This document shows positions 1 to 7,968 of a stretch of 64,000 bases of DNA, piece by piece (the first letter of the stretch is position 1; the number at the start of each line of letters is the position of its first letter). The stretch is from the NCBI RefSeq assembly GCF_001425665.1, contig NZ_LMCX01000001.1:434001-498000 (forward strand), in the 5' to 3' direction. Both the position numbers and the translations under genes were made by a program. The DNA is from Yonghaparkia sp. Root332 (GTDB lineage Bacteria; Actinomycetota; Actinomycetes; Actinomycetales; Microbacteriaceae). Below the pieces are notes generated by a model. That model did no database searches, was not told the DNA's origin, and worked only from the letters and a program-made list of their open reading frames with translations.

Positions 1-2844
1 CGCCTCCCGGGCTCGCATCCCCCGCTCGCGGTACTGATTGACGAGGTCGACGAGCACGATCGCGTTCGTCACGACGATGCCGATGAGCATGAGCACGCCG
101 ATGAGCGAGGGCACCCCGAGCGGGATGTCGGCGATGAGCTGCAGCGCGATCGCGCCGGTCGCGGCGAAGGGGATCGAGATGAGCAGCAGGAGCGGCTGGC
201 GCAGCGACTTGAAGGTCGCGACCATGACGACGTAGACGATGAGGATCGCGGCGAGCAGCGCGAGCCCGAGCTGGCTGAACGCGTCGGCCTGCTGCGAGGT
301 GACGCCGCCGAGCGAGGCGCTCGCGCTGTCGGGCAGCTCGAGCTCGTCGATCGCGGCCTGCACGACGGCCGAGGCCGACCCGACGTCGTCGGTGCCGGGC
401 GTGATCGTGATCGTCGCGCTGCGGGTGCCGCGGATCGTGGTGATCGACGCCGGCCCGTCCTCCTGCTCGACGGTCGCGAGCTCGCTGAGCGGCACCGGCC
501 CCGCCGCTGTCGGGATGGGGAAGTCGCGGAGCTCCTGGACGGTGGTCGGGGCATCCGGATTCGGGATGTAGATCGACAGGCTTCGCTCATCGATGACGAC
601 CGATCCGACCGAGGCCGGGAACATCGCGGCGGTCACGATGCCGCCGACCGCCACCTCGCTCAGGCCCAGCTCGGCGGCGCGGGCGCGGTCGACCTGGATC
701 GCGAGGTAGGGCTGGGTGTCGGAGAGGTTGCTGCGCGCCTCGGCGGTCACGTCGAGGTCGCGGACCTCGTCGAGGACGGTCTGCGCGGCCGCCTCGAGGT
801 CGTCCTGGCCCGCGGCGGTGATGTCGACCTCGATGTCGGAGGAGGCGAACCCGCCGCCCGCCGCCTGCACGCTCAGCTCGCCGACGCCGTCGAGGCCCTC
901 GACCGCGTCGCGCACGTCCGCCTGCAGCTGCGTCTGGTCGACGTCGGGGTCGGTCGTGATCGAGTAGGTGATGTCGCTGCCGCCGCCGAACACGGCGCGG
1001 ATCGACGCGCCGTCGGAGCCGATCGACGCCTGCACCGTCTCGATGCCATCGATGTCGGCGAGCGCGTCCTCCACGGTCGTCGCCGCCGCGTCGAGCGCGT
1101 CGAGGCTCGCGCCGTTGTCGAGCGACTGCGTCACCGTGAGCGTGTTCTGACCCGAGTCGCCGATGAAGTTGGTCTTGAGGTTCGTGGCGAGCGCACCCGT
1201 GCCGCCGAGCACGAGCACGGCGAGCAGGAGCGTCGCGACCGGTCGACGGAGCGTCCAGCGGATCACCGGCAGGTAGCCGCGCTGGAGGCGGGTCGGGCGG
1301 GCGGATTCCTCCTCGATGGAGGCGGGCCGGGCATCCGCCCCCTCGGCGACCGCCGTGACGTCCTTCGGCGCCCGCAGGAACCAGTACGAGAGCACCGGCA
1401 CGATCGTGAGCGAGACGAACAGGGAGGCGGCGAGCGCGATCGCGGTCGTGAGGGCGAAGGGGCGGAACAGCTCGCCCGTGATGTCGCCGACGAGCGCGAG
1501 AGGCAGGAAGACGGCGATCGTGGTGACGGTGGATGCCGTGATCGCCGTCGCGACCTCCTTGACGCCGACGAGGATGGCGGTCTTCTTGTCCTCGCCGAGG
1601 CCGAGGTGCCTCTTGATGTTCTCGACGACCACGATCGAGTCGTCGACGACGCGGCCGATCGAGATCGTGAGCGCGCCGAGCGTGAGGATGTTGAGCGTGT
1701 ACCCCGACGCCTGCATGCCGATGAAGGTCAGCAGCACGGAGGTCGGGATCGAGATGGCGGTCACGAGCGTCGAGCGGATCGACAGCAGGAAGACGAGGAT
1801 CACGATCACGGCGAAGAACAGCCCGAGCAGGCCCTCGGTCGCGAGCGACTCGATCGACTTCTCGATGAACGGCGCCTGGTCGAAGACGATCGTGAACTCG
1901 GTGCCGTTCCCGATCGACTCGGCGATGGCCGGGAGCGCGGCCTGCACGGCGCGCGAGACGTCGACGGTGTTGCCCGCGGGGGTCTTCGTGACGCCGAGGG
2001 TCAGGGCGTCCTCGCCGTTGACGCGGCTGTAGCTCGTGACCGGGTCGCTCACGATCGCCACGTCGGCGACGTCGTCGATCGTCGTGATCGCGCCGTCGGC
2101 GGTCGGCTCGGCGCCTGGGAGGGGGAGTGCGGCGAGCTCGTCGGCGCTCTCGATGCGCACGCCGGACAGGACGGCGAGGGTGCGGTCGTCCTCGGTGATC
2201 GTGCCGGCGGGGAGGAGGACCCCGTTCGCGTCGAGCGCGTCGGTGATGTCGGCGTTCGTGAGTCCGCGCGCGGCGAGGGCCGCGGCATCCGGCGTGATCG
2301 TCACGCGGTCGCCCACGGCGCCCTGGACCGACACCTCGCGCACGCCTTCGAGGTCGGTGAGGTCGGTCACGGCCTGCTCCTCGAGCGCGTCGGCGAGGGC
2401 GCCGGGCTCGAGATCGCTCGTGACGGCGATCTGGAGGACGGGGAAGTCGTCGATCGAGCCGGTCAGCACCTGCGGCTCGACGTCGGCGGGCAGGTCGAGC
2501 CGGTTCACGGCGAGCTGAACGCGCTGCTCGGCGCGCGCGATGTCGGTGCCGAACGCGAACTGCGCCGAGACGACCGAGAAGCCGGTGCTCGAGGTCGCAT
2601 TGGAGGCCTCGAGCCCGGCGACGCCCTGGATGGCGGTCTCGATCGGGGTCGAGACGTCCTGCTCGACGATCGCGGGGGCCGCGCCCTGGTACTGCGTGAG
2701 GACGATGACCTGCGGGAAGCTGACGGAGGGGATGAGCTCCTGCTTGAGGCTCGTCAGCGCGATCCCGCCGAAGAGGCCGACGACGATGGTGACGAGCGCG
2801 ATGAGGGCTCGGTTGCGAAGGCTGAACACCGACAGCAGATGCAC
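1..2844 (-). CDS. RND-family efflux permease (HAE1/AcrB-like), C-terminus beyond window
   Basis: Proton-driven inner-membrane exporter of the resistance-nodulation-division type. The frame is open from a GTG at 2844, preceded by GGAG six nt upstream, to the window edge: 948 codons of an expected 1,030-1,100. An N-terminal membrane segment (ALIALVTIVVGLFGGIAL) is followed by the porter-domain start QYQGAAPAIVEQ. TM4 carries VVDDSIVVVEN with the two proton-relay aspartates at 401-402. The last visible part, LVDLVNQYRERG, matches the loop after TM11. No membrane-fusion protein or outer-membrane partner is visible, as is usual for actinobacterial members. A TetR-type palindrome lies 116 nt upstream. 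The family is clear; the substrate is unknown. Confidence 0.92.
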   Translation of the reverse strand, partial: MHLLSVFSLRNRALIALVTIVVGLFGGIALTSLKQELIPSVSFPQVIVLTQYQGAAPAIVEQDVSTPIETAIQGVAGLEASNATSSTGFSVVSAQFAFGTDIARAEQRVQLAVNRLDLPADVEPQVLTGSIDDFPVLQIAVTSDLEPGALADALEEQAVTDLTDLEGVREVSVQGAVGDRVTITPDAAALAARGLTNADITDALDANGVLLPAGTITEDDRTLAVLSGVRIESADELAALPLPGAEPTADGAITTIDDVADVAIVSDPVTSYSRVNGEDALTLGVTKTPAGNTVDVSRAVQAALPAIAESIGNGTEFTIVFDQAPFIEKSIESLATEGLLGLFFAVIVILVFLLSIRSTLVTAISIPTSVLLTFIGMQASGYTLNILTLGALTISIGRVVDDSIVVVENIKRHLGLGEDKKTAILVGVKEVATAITASTVTTIAVFLPLALVGDITGELFRPFALTTAIALAASLFVSLTIVPVLSYWFLRAPKDVTAVAEGADARPASIEEESARPTRLQRGYLPVIRWTLRRPVATLLLAVLVLGGTGALATNLKTNFIGDSGQNTLTVTQSLDNGASLDALDAAATTVEDALADIDGIETVQASIGSDGASIRAVFGGGSDITYSITTDPDVDQTQLQADVRDAVEGLDGVGELSVQAAGGGFASSDIEVDITAAGQDDLEAAAQTVLDEVRDLDVTAEARSNLSDTQPYLAIQVDRARAAELGLSEVAVGGIVTAAMFPASVGSVVIDERSLSIYIPNPDAPTTVQELRDFPIPTAAGPVPLSELATVEQEDGPASITTIRGTRSATITITPGTDDVGSASAVVQAAIDELELPDSASASLGGVTSQQADAFSQLGLALLAAILIVYVVMVATFKSLRQPLLLLISIPFAATGAIALQLIADIPLGVPSLIGVLMLIGIVVTNAIVLVDLVNQYRERGMRAREA

Positions 2845-2890
2845 GGAGGACTCCGGTCAGGAAGGATTCGCCGACGTCGGCGCGGGGTGT

Positions 2891-2916
2891 GAACGCTGGC
2901 CAGCATCCCAGCGTTC
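2891..2916. promoter_or_regulatory. Inverted repeat upstream of the RND pump
   Basis: Perfect 9-bp arms, GAACGCTGG at 2891-2899 and CCAGCGTTC at 2908-2916, with an 8-nt spacer. It lies 47 nt before the RND start. It could be an mRNA leader hairpin or a second operator; the sequence alone does not decide. Confidence 0.35.
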
Positions 2917-2959
2917 GCTGTGCGTTCGCAAAGCGAGGGATGCACGGGGCCCTCGAATG

Positions 2960-2973
2960 TGACCGATCGGTCA
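2960..2973. promoter_or_regulatory. TetR-type palindromic operator upstream of the RND pump
   Basis: TGACCGATCGGTCA is a perfect 14-bp palindrome between the RND gene and the divergent YczE gene. TetR-family repressors of efflux pumps often bind such TGACC-GGTCA dyads. No TetR gene adjoins it here; the cognate repressor may lie left of the window. Confidence 0.55.
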
Positions 2974-3063
2974 GGACGCCCGCGGGGCGTTCGCGCGCTG
3001 CGTGCATGACGTCGCGCGTCGCCCCGAGTTGTCCGACTGGCGACTTCACGATGGACTGAGCGC

Positions 3064-3747
3064 ATGACCATCGCGCGCGCCGGCTCGACGCGCACCGCCG
3101 TCCGCCGCTGGGCGCAGCTGCTGCTCGGGCTGTTCCTGTACGGCACCGCGGTCGCGCTGATGATCCGCGCCGAGATCGGGCTCGACCCCTGGACGGTCTT
3201 CGCGCAGGGCATCGAGGTGCAGACGGGCTGGTCGATCGGCGTCGTGGTCGTGCTCATCGGCCTCGGCGTGCTGCTGCTGTGGATCCCCCTCCGGCAGCGA
3301 CCCGGAATCGGGACGGTGCTCAACGTCCTGCTCATCGGCCCCGTCATGGACCTCGCTCTGCTCGTCGTGCGGACTCCCGAGCCGCTGTGGGCGCGCATCC
3401 TCCTCTTCGCGGGCGGGCTCCTGCTGCTGGCGATCGCGACGGGCCTCTACATCGGGGCGCGCTTCGGCCCCGGCCCGCGCGACGGGCTCATGACCGGAGC
3501 CCATGCGCGCTTCGGCTGGGCGATCTGGAAGGTTCGGACGGGCGTCGAGCTCACCGTGCTCGGCATCGGCTGGCTGCTCGGCGGCACCGTCGGGTTCGGC
3601 ACCGTCGCGTTCGCGCTGCTCATCGGGCCCATGGTCGGGCAGACGCTCCCGCGGCTGCGCGTGCCCGAGGCCGTCGACTCCGCCGGCGCGGGGACGGCCC
3701 CGGGCGCGACCGACGCCGACACCGACGAGGCGCCGACGGGCGGCTAG
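3064..3747 (+). CDS. YczE/YyaS-type integral membrane protein
   Basis: A 227-residue protein with about five hydrophobic segments (roughly residues 17-36, 55-77, 82-104, 112-132, 160-185). The motif GLDPWTVFAQG after TM1 and GPRDGLMTG in the loop after TM4 are typical of YczE/YyaS membrane proteins, a relative of the YitT group. The role is unknown in the family. The C-terminus is a loose Ala/Asp tail. It is divergent from the RND pump, and its stop overlaps the stop of the convergent MerR gene by 3 nt. Confidence 0.8.
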   Translation: MTIARAGSTRTAVRRWAQLLLGLFLYGTAVALMIRAEIGLDPWTVFAQGIEVQTGWSIGVVVVLIGLGVLLLWIPLRQRPGIGTVLNVLLIGPVMDLALLVVRTPEPLWARILLFAGGLLLLAIATGLYIGARFGPGPRDGLMTGAHARFGWAIWKVRTGVELTVLGIGWLLGGTVGFGTVAFALLIGPMVGQTLPRLRVPEAVDSAGAGTAPGATDADTDEAPTGG

Positions 3748-4487
3748 AGCTCGCGCTCGGCGTAGATGCGCATCGCGTCGCGCACGAACTCCGCGCCCTC
3801 CAGCCCGCCGTAGTGCTCGGCGAAGCGCGGGTCGGCGACGTACATGTCGCCGAGCCCGAGGTAGGCGTCAGTGCCCGGAGGGGTGCCGCCCCACCCGGCG
3901 CGCACCCATGCCCAGTGCCGGGCGGTGAGAGCCTGCACCTCGTCGGCGTCGGGGGCGAGGGCGGATGCGCGGGCATCCGCGAAGCCCTGCTGGATGGCGG
4001 CGGCCTCCGCCTGGAAGGCGGCGCGGCCGTCGTCCCCGAGCTCGCGCCACCAGCGGTCGCTGCGGGCGTAGGCGTCGGCGCCCCAGCGCTGCTCGACCTC
4101 CTCGCGGTAGCGCGTGTGGTCGAAGCCGTCGAGCGATTCGTCGGGCATGAGCGGTTCCTCTCTCTCGAGCTTCGCGATCGTCGTCATGACGCTCGCGATC
4201 TGGCGGTCGATGCGCTCGCGCTCGCGGCGCAGCCATTGCAGGTGCGTCGCGAGAGCGCGGGCGTCGTCGTCGTCACCGGCGAGCACGTCGGCGATCGCCG
4301 GGAGGCCGAGGCCGAGCTCGCGCAGCAGCAGGATGCGCTGCAGGCGCGTGAGCGCGGCCTCGTCGTAGTAGCGGTAGCCGTTCGCCGCGCGGCCCGCCGG
4401 GGCGAGCAGACCAAGCTGCTCGTAGTGGCGCAGCGTTCGGCTCGTCGTGCCGGCGAGGCGGGCGATGCGCTGGATCGACCAGGTCAT
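3744..4487 (-). CDS. MerR-family regulator with TipAS drug-recognition domain
   Basis: A 247-residue transcription factor. Residues 1-70 form a MerR winged helix (SIQRIARLAGTTSRTLRHYEQLGLL, NGYRYYDEAAL). A coiled dimer helix follows to about 110, then a TipAS domain with the usual W-x-E-L and AEHYGGLEGAEFV patterns. TipAS proteins bind thiopeptide-like or other drugs and activate their own promoter. The -10 TACCGT ends six nt before the ATG, so the transcript is probably leaderless. The promoter has the 19-bp spacer typical of MerR targets, so autoregulation is likely. Confidence 0.9.
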   Translation of the reverse strand: MTWSIQRIARLAGTTSRTLRHYEQLGLLAPAGRAANGYRYYDEAALTRLQRILLLRELGLGLPAIADVLAGDDDDARALATHLQWLRRERERIDRQIASVMTTIAKLEREEPLMPDESLDGFDHTRYREEVEQRWGADAYARSDRWWRELGDDGRAAFQAEAAAIQQGFADARASALAPDADEVQALTARHWAWVRAGWGGTPPGTDAYLGLGDMYVADPRFAEHYGGLEGAEFVRDAMRIYAEREL

Positions 4488-4493
4488 GCTCCG

Positions 4494-4524
4494 ACGGTAG
4501 AGGTTGACGTCGCGTCAAGGTCAA
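4494..4524 (-). promoter_or_regulatory. merR promoter with 19-bp spacer and centred operator
   Basis: Read on the minus strand: -35 TTGACC (4524-4519), a 19-nt spacer, -10 TACCGT (4499-4494), then six nt to the ATG. The spacer holds the dyad TTGAC-N5-GTCAA (4504-4518). Overlong 19-bp spacers with a central dyad are the hallmark of MerR-activated promoters. Confidence 0.65.
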
Positions 4525-4563
4525 GGCTTGTCGCGAAGAATCGCTTGCGCCGCGATCGAAACG

Positions 4564-4600
4564 CGATATATCGTGATCGCGAAAGACGCGATATATCGCG
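4564..4600. promoter_or_regulatory. Twin ATATAT palindromes, probable PadR operator
   Basis: CGATATATCG at 4564-4573 and the perfect 14-mer CGCGATATATCGCG at 4587-4600, centres 25 bp apart. They lie just upstream of the DUF4097/PadR operon and stand out as AT islands in a very GC-rich region. Autoregulation by the PadR protein encoded in the operon is the simplest reading. Confidence 0.6.
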
Positions 4601-4628
4601 ATTCGCGCATCCGCAGAAGGAGCATGCC

Positions 4629-5444
4629 ATGGCGCAGGAGACCTGGATCGTCACCGAACCGACCGTCATCGACCTCGAGGGCATCCGCCGGCTCAAGGTG
4701 AGCCTCATCGCCGGGCAGGTCGACATCGTCGCCCACGACGAGCCCGGCGCGCGCGTCGAGGTGCACGGCGTCAGCGGGCGCGACCTCAAGATCTCGGTCG
4801 AGGGCGGAACGCTCATCGTCGACCACCCGCAGCTGCGATGGGAGAACTGGCTCGACACGTTCCGCGCATTCCGCGGGCGGGCGCGGGCCGAGGTCTCCAT
4901 ACTCGTGCCGCGGACGACCGCCCTCACCTTCGGCGTCGTCACCGCCAACGCGATCATCAGCGGACTGCACGACGACGCGAGCATCAGCACCGTGAGCGGC
5001 GACATCGTCGTCGACGGCGTCGTCGGCGACCTCCAGCTGCAGAACGTGAGCGGCGAGATCGCCGTGCGCGGGCACCACGGCGACGTCACCGCCCACACCG
5101 TCAGCGGCGACGTGACCGTGAGCGGCGAAGTGTTCCGCTTCTCGTGCGACGGGGTCTCGGGCGCCGTGCTGCTCGACCTGTACGGCCGCCCCGACCGCAT
5201 CGTCAACAAGAGCGTGAGCGGCGACCTCACCGTGCGCCTCGACGCCGGCGCCCCCGCGCAGTACACCGTCAACACCGTCGTAGGCTCGCTGCAGCTCGAC
5301 GACACGCAGATCACCGGCGTCAAGGGGCAGTACTCGAGCCGCTACGGCGAGCTCGCCGGCTCGTTCACCGAGGTGCGCGCGAGCAGCGTCTCCGGCGACG
5401 TCTCGGTCGTGCACACCGAGCGCGCCTCCGCGGACGCCTCGTGA
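4629..5444 (+). CDS. DUF4097 beta-strand repeat protein
   Basis: A 271-residue protein made largely of short beta-strand repeats, with recurrent VSGD/VSGE turns (ISTVSGDI, LQNVSGEI, AHTVSGDV, NKSVSGDL). This is the DUF4097 adhesin-like fold. There is no signal peptide or membrane segment. The start is set by AGAAGGAG seven nt before the ATG; an earlier out-of-frame ATG at 4624 is ignored. The stop overlaps the GTG of the PadR gene, so the two are translationally coupled. DUF4097 genes are often paired with PadR regulators; the biochemical role is unknown. Confidence 0.82.
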   Translation: MAQETWIVTEPTVIDLEGIRRLKVSLIAGQVDIVAHDEPGARVEVHGVSGRDLKISVEGGTLIVDHPQLRWENWLDTFRAFRGRARAEVSILVPRTTALTFGVVTANAIISGLHDDASISTVSGDIVVDGVVGDLQLQNVSGEIAVRGHHGDVTAHTVSGDVTVSGEVFRFSCDGVSGAVLLDLYGRPDRIVNKSVSGDLTVRLDAGAPAQYTVNTVVGSLQLDDTQITGVKGQYSSRYGELAGSFTEVRASSVSGDVSVVHTERASADAS

Positions 5445-6064
5445 CGCCCGCCGTCTTCGGCCACGGGCACCTGCGCCTCTACCTCCTGCACGTGCTCGCC
5501 GAGCGGCCGATGCACGGGTACGAGATCATCCAGGCGCTCTCCGACCGCTTCGGCGGCGCCTACGTGCCCTCGGCCGGGACCGTCTACCCTCGGCTCGGCA
5601 AGCTCGAGGCCGACGGGCTCGTCTCGCGGCTCGCCGACGGCAGGCGCACGATCTACTCGCTCACCCCAGAGGGGCGCGCCGAGCTCGCCGCCCGGTCGGC
5701 CGAGCTGGACGACATCGAGGCGGGGGTCGGCGACTCGGTGCGCCGGCTCGCGGACGAGGTGCGGGCATCCGTCGGCGAGGCGATGACGTCGCTGCGGGCG
5801 GAGCTCGCCGCGGCGACGCGCGAGGCCCGCGACGAGGCGCGCGCGACCGGCCGCCGGGTCGACGAGGCCGTCAGCGTCGTGCGGGGCGAAGGGCGCGAGC
5901 GGCTGCACCGGGCCGAGTCGGCGATCGCGAGCGCGCGGCTCGACCTGCGCACCGAGCTGCGCCGCGCCGCGGGCGACGACCGGCTGAGCGAGGAGGTCGT
6001 GTCGCTCGTCGAGCAGCGGCTGCGCGATCTGACCGACGAGGTGCGGGCGGCGCTGCGGCGGTAG
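5441..6064 (+). CDS. PadR-family transcriptional regulator
   Basis: A 207-residue repressor. Residues 5-85 are the PadR winged helix (LRLYLLHVLAERPMHGYEIIQALSDRF, GTVYPRLGKLEADGLV). Residues 90-207 form a long charged, Ala/Arg/Glu-rich helical region, longer than in minimal PadR proteins and probably a coiled coil for dimerisation. It starts with GTG inside the GTGA overlap with the DUF4097 gene. The ATATAT palindromes upstream of the operon are its likely targets. The ligand is unknown. Confidence 0.88.
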   Translation: MTPAVFGHGHLRLYLLHVLAERPMHGYEIIQALSDRFGGAYVPSAGTVYPRLGKLEADGLVSRLADGRRTIYSLTPEGRAELAARSAELDDIEAGVGDSVRRLADEVRASVGEAMTSLRAELAAATREARDEARATGRRVDEAVSVVRGEGRERLHRAESAIASARLDLRTELRRAAGDDRLSEEVVSLVEQRLRDLTDEVRAALRR

Positions 6065-6130
6065 GCATGTCGGCTAGTCCGACGGCGCGGGGCCGCGCAG
6101 GGCCGTGCGCCCCGGCGCTAGGTTGAGGGC

Positions 6131-6625
6131 GTGGGCCAGGGTTCGGGCGAGGGCGGAGCGACGACGGCGTCGACCGCGCGCCTTCCACGATCGCCGGCCG
6201 GAGCGCTGAGCCCCGCCGTTCTCGGGGCCGTCGCGGCGGGCGGCGCGCTCGGCACGCTCCTGCGGGCGGCGCTGGATGCGGCCATGCCCAACGCCGCCAC
6301 GGGTTTCGCCGCGAGCACGCTCCTCGTCAACGTGATCGGGGCCGCCGGGCTCGGGGTGCTCGTCGGCTGGGCGTCGCCGCGCGTCCCCGGATGGGCCCGC
6401 GCGGGGCTCGGCGCCGGCCTGCTCGGATCGTTCACCACGTACTCCGCCTTCGCGGTGTCGGTCGTCCTGCTGGCCGAGGGCGGTCGTCTCCCGGGGGCCG
6501 TCATGAGCGTCGCGCTCACCCTGGTGCTCGGGCTCGGCGCCGCCGTCGCCGGGCACGTCATCGGCGAGCGGCTCGCGCGCGGACCCCGGGGCGCGGCCGA
6601 CCCCTGGCCGGAGGTCGACGAGTGA
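6131..6625 (+). CDS. crcB: Fluoride channel subunit FluC/CrcB (first copy)
   Basis: A 164-residue membrane protein with four hydrophobic segments after a disordered N-terminus of about 25 residues. It has GGALGTLLR (37-45), the pore asparagine in LLVNVIGAAGLG, and GSFTTYSAF, all FluC signatures. FluC forms a fluoride-specific dimeric channel that expels F-. The GTG start lies six nt after a TAGGTT -10, so the message is probably leaderless and no fluoride riboswitch is present. Its stop overlaps the GTG of the second copy, so the two likely form a heterodimer. Confidence 0.92.
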   Translation: MGQGSGEGGATTASTARLPRSPAGALSPAVLGAVAAGGALGTLLRAALDAAMPNAATGFAASTLLVNVIGAAGLGVLVGWASPRVPGWARAGLGAGLLGSFTTYSAFAVSVVLLAEGGRLPGAVMSVALTLVLGLGAAVAGHVIGERLARGPRGAADPWPEVDE

Positions 6626-7041
6626 TCGGGGCGATGCCGGCTCTCGCCGTGCTCGCTCTCGCGGGGGCGGGCGCGGTCGGAGCCCTGCTGCGCTACCTCG
6701 TGGGAGTCGCGCTGCCCGCGCGCCGCGCGCTGCCGTGGGGCGTCCTCCTCGTCAACCTCGTCGGGTCGTTCGTCGCGGGGATCGGCCTCGCCGCGGTCGA
6801 CGACCCCGTGCTGCGGCTCGCGATCGTCACCGGGTTCTGCGGCGGGCTCACGACCTTCTCGACGCACGCGGTCGACACCGTGCGGCTCGCGCTGGGCGAG
6901 ATCGGGGTCGACGGCGCGCACGGTCGGGCGGCCGCGGCGCGCTGGACGGTCGCGGCCGCGAACGTCGTGCTGACGCTCGTGCTCGCGCTCGCCGCCGTGC
7001 TCGCCGGCGCCGCTGCGGGCGCGTCGCTGCTCGGCGGCTGA
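6622..7041 (+). CDS. crcB: Fluoride channel subunit FluC/CrcB (second copy)
   Basis: A 139-residue, four-helix FluC protein with GAGAVGALLR (15-24), LLVNLVGSFVAG and GFCGGLTTFSTH. It starts at the GTG of a GTGA overlap with the first subunit, so both are made together. Paired, non-identical FluC genes are common in Gram-positive bacteria and assemble as antiparallel heterodimers. The next gene is convergent, with its stop seven nt away. Confidence 0.92.
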   Translation: MIGAMPALAVLALAGAGAVGALLRYLVGVALPARRALPWGVLLVNLVGSFVAGIGLAAVDDPVLRLAIVTGFCGGLTTFSTHAVDTVRLALGEIGVDGAHGRAAAARWTVAAANVVLTLVLALAAVLAGAAAGASLLGG

Positions 7042-7047
7042 GGGTGC

Positions 7048-7968
7048 CTAGCCCTTCTCGGCGCCCGCCGTCGTGTTCATGATCCGGCGCTGGAAGATGA
7101 AGAACAGCACGGCGACCGGGATGGTCATGAGCACCGCCGCCGCGAGCTGAAGCGGGTACTGGTTGCCGGAGCCCAGCTGGCCGGAGACGAGCGAGGCGAC
7201 ACCGGTCGTGAGCGTGTTCAGCTCGGGGCTCTGCCGCGACACGATGAAGTGGCCGAGCTCGTTCCACGACCCCTGGAACGACAGGATGAACAGCGTCACG
7301 AGCGCCGGCCGCGCCATCGGCAGGACGATCGTCCAGAACACCCGGAAGGTGCTCGCGCCGTCGATGCGCGCCGCCTCTTCGATGCTCACCGGGATCGAGT
7401 CGAAGAACTGCTTCATGATGAACACGCCCGCGGCCGTCGACAGCAGCGGGATGATCATGCCGCCGTAGGTGTCGTAGAGCCCGAGCTGCTGCAGGATCAG
7501 GAAGCGCGGGATGAGCAGGACGACGCCCGGCACCGACAGGATCGCGATGAAGGCGACGAACACCGCGGTGCGCCCGCGGAACTGCAGCCGCGAGAGCGCG
7601 TACCCGGCGAGGGAGTCGAAGAACACGCGGCCCACGGTCACGACGACCGAGACGAGCAGCGTGTTGCCCGCCCAGAGCGGGAAGGGCACGTCGCCGAAGA
7701 GCCGCTCGTACGCGGCGAAGGTGATCGTGTCGGGGATGATCGACAGCGCGTTCTGCGTCGCCTCCGCGTCGGTCTTGAACGATGCCGATATCGAGATCAG
7801 GAACGGGTAGATGTAGATGAGCGCGAGCCCGATGAGGATCAGGTAGCCGAGCAGCATGTTCGCCCGGGCGCGGCCGCCGATCTGCTTCTTCCGCCGGAAG
7901 GAGCGTTCAGGGGTGCGGATGCTCGTCCCGCCCGTCCCGCCGGTGGCAGGTGTCACGGCCGCGGTCAT
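7048..7968 (-). CDS. Carbohydrate ABC transporter permease (MalG type)
   Basis: A 306-residue inner-membrane permease with six predicted helices. The EAA loop for the ATPase reads EEAARIDGASTFRVFWTIVLP. The N-terminal tail of about 35 residues is Thr/Gly/Arg-rich. Its ATG overlaps the TGA of the preceding permease (ATGA). It is the last gene of the lacI-binding protein-permease-permease operon. No ATPase gene follows, so a shared MsiK-type ATPase elsewhere probably energises it. The substrate is probably an oligosaccharide, judging from neighbouring glycosidases. Confidence 0.93.
   Translation of the reverse strand: MTAAVTPATGGTGGTSIRTPERSFRRKKQIGGRARANMLLGYLILIGLALIYIYPFLISISASFKTDAEATQNALSIIPDTITFAAYERLFGDVPFPLWAGNTLLVSVVVTVGRVFFDSLAGYALSRLQFRGRTAVFVAFIAILSVPGVVLLIPRFLILQQLGLYDTYGGMIIPLLSTAAGVFIMKQFFDSIPVSIEEAARIDGASTFRVFWTIVLPMARPALVTLFILSFQGSWNELGHFIVSRQSPELNTLTTGVASLVSGQLGSGNQYPLQLAAAVLMTIPVAVLFFIFQRRIMNTTAGAEKG

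Noticed and set aside
587-3049. An 820-codon Arg-rich frame on the minus strand over the RND gene
   Set aside because: A shifted frame of the RND gene with no recognisable motif; the frame from GTG 2844 has all RND signatures.
6065-6130. Possible fluoride riboswitch before the FluC pair
   Set aside because: Only 66 nt are available, no riboswitch consensus is seen, and the -10 lies six nt before the start, leaving no leader.
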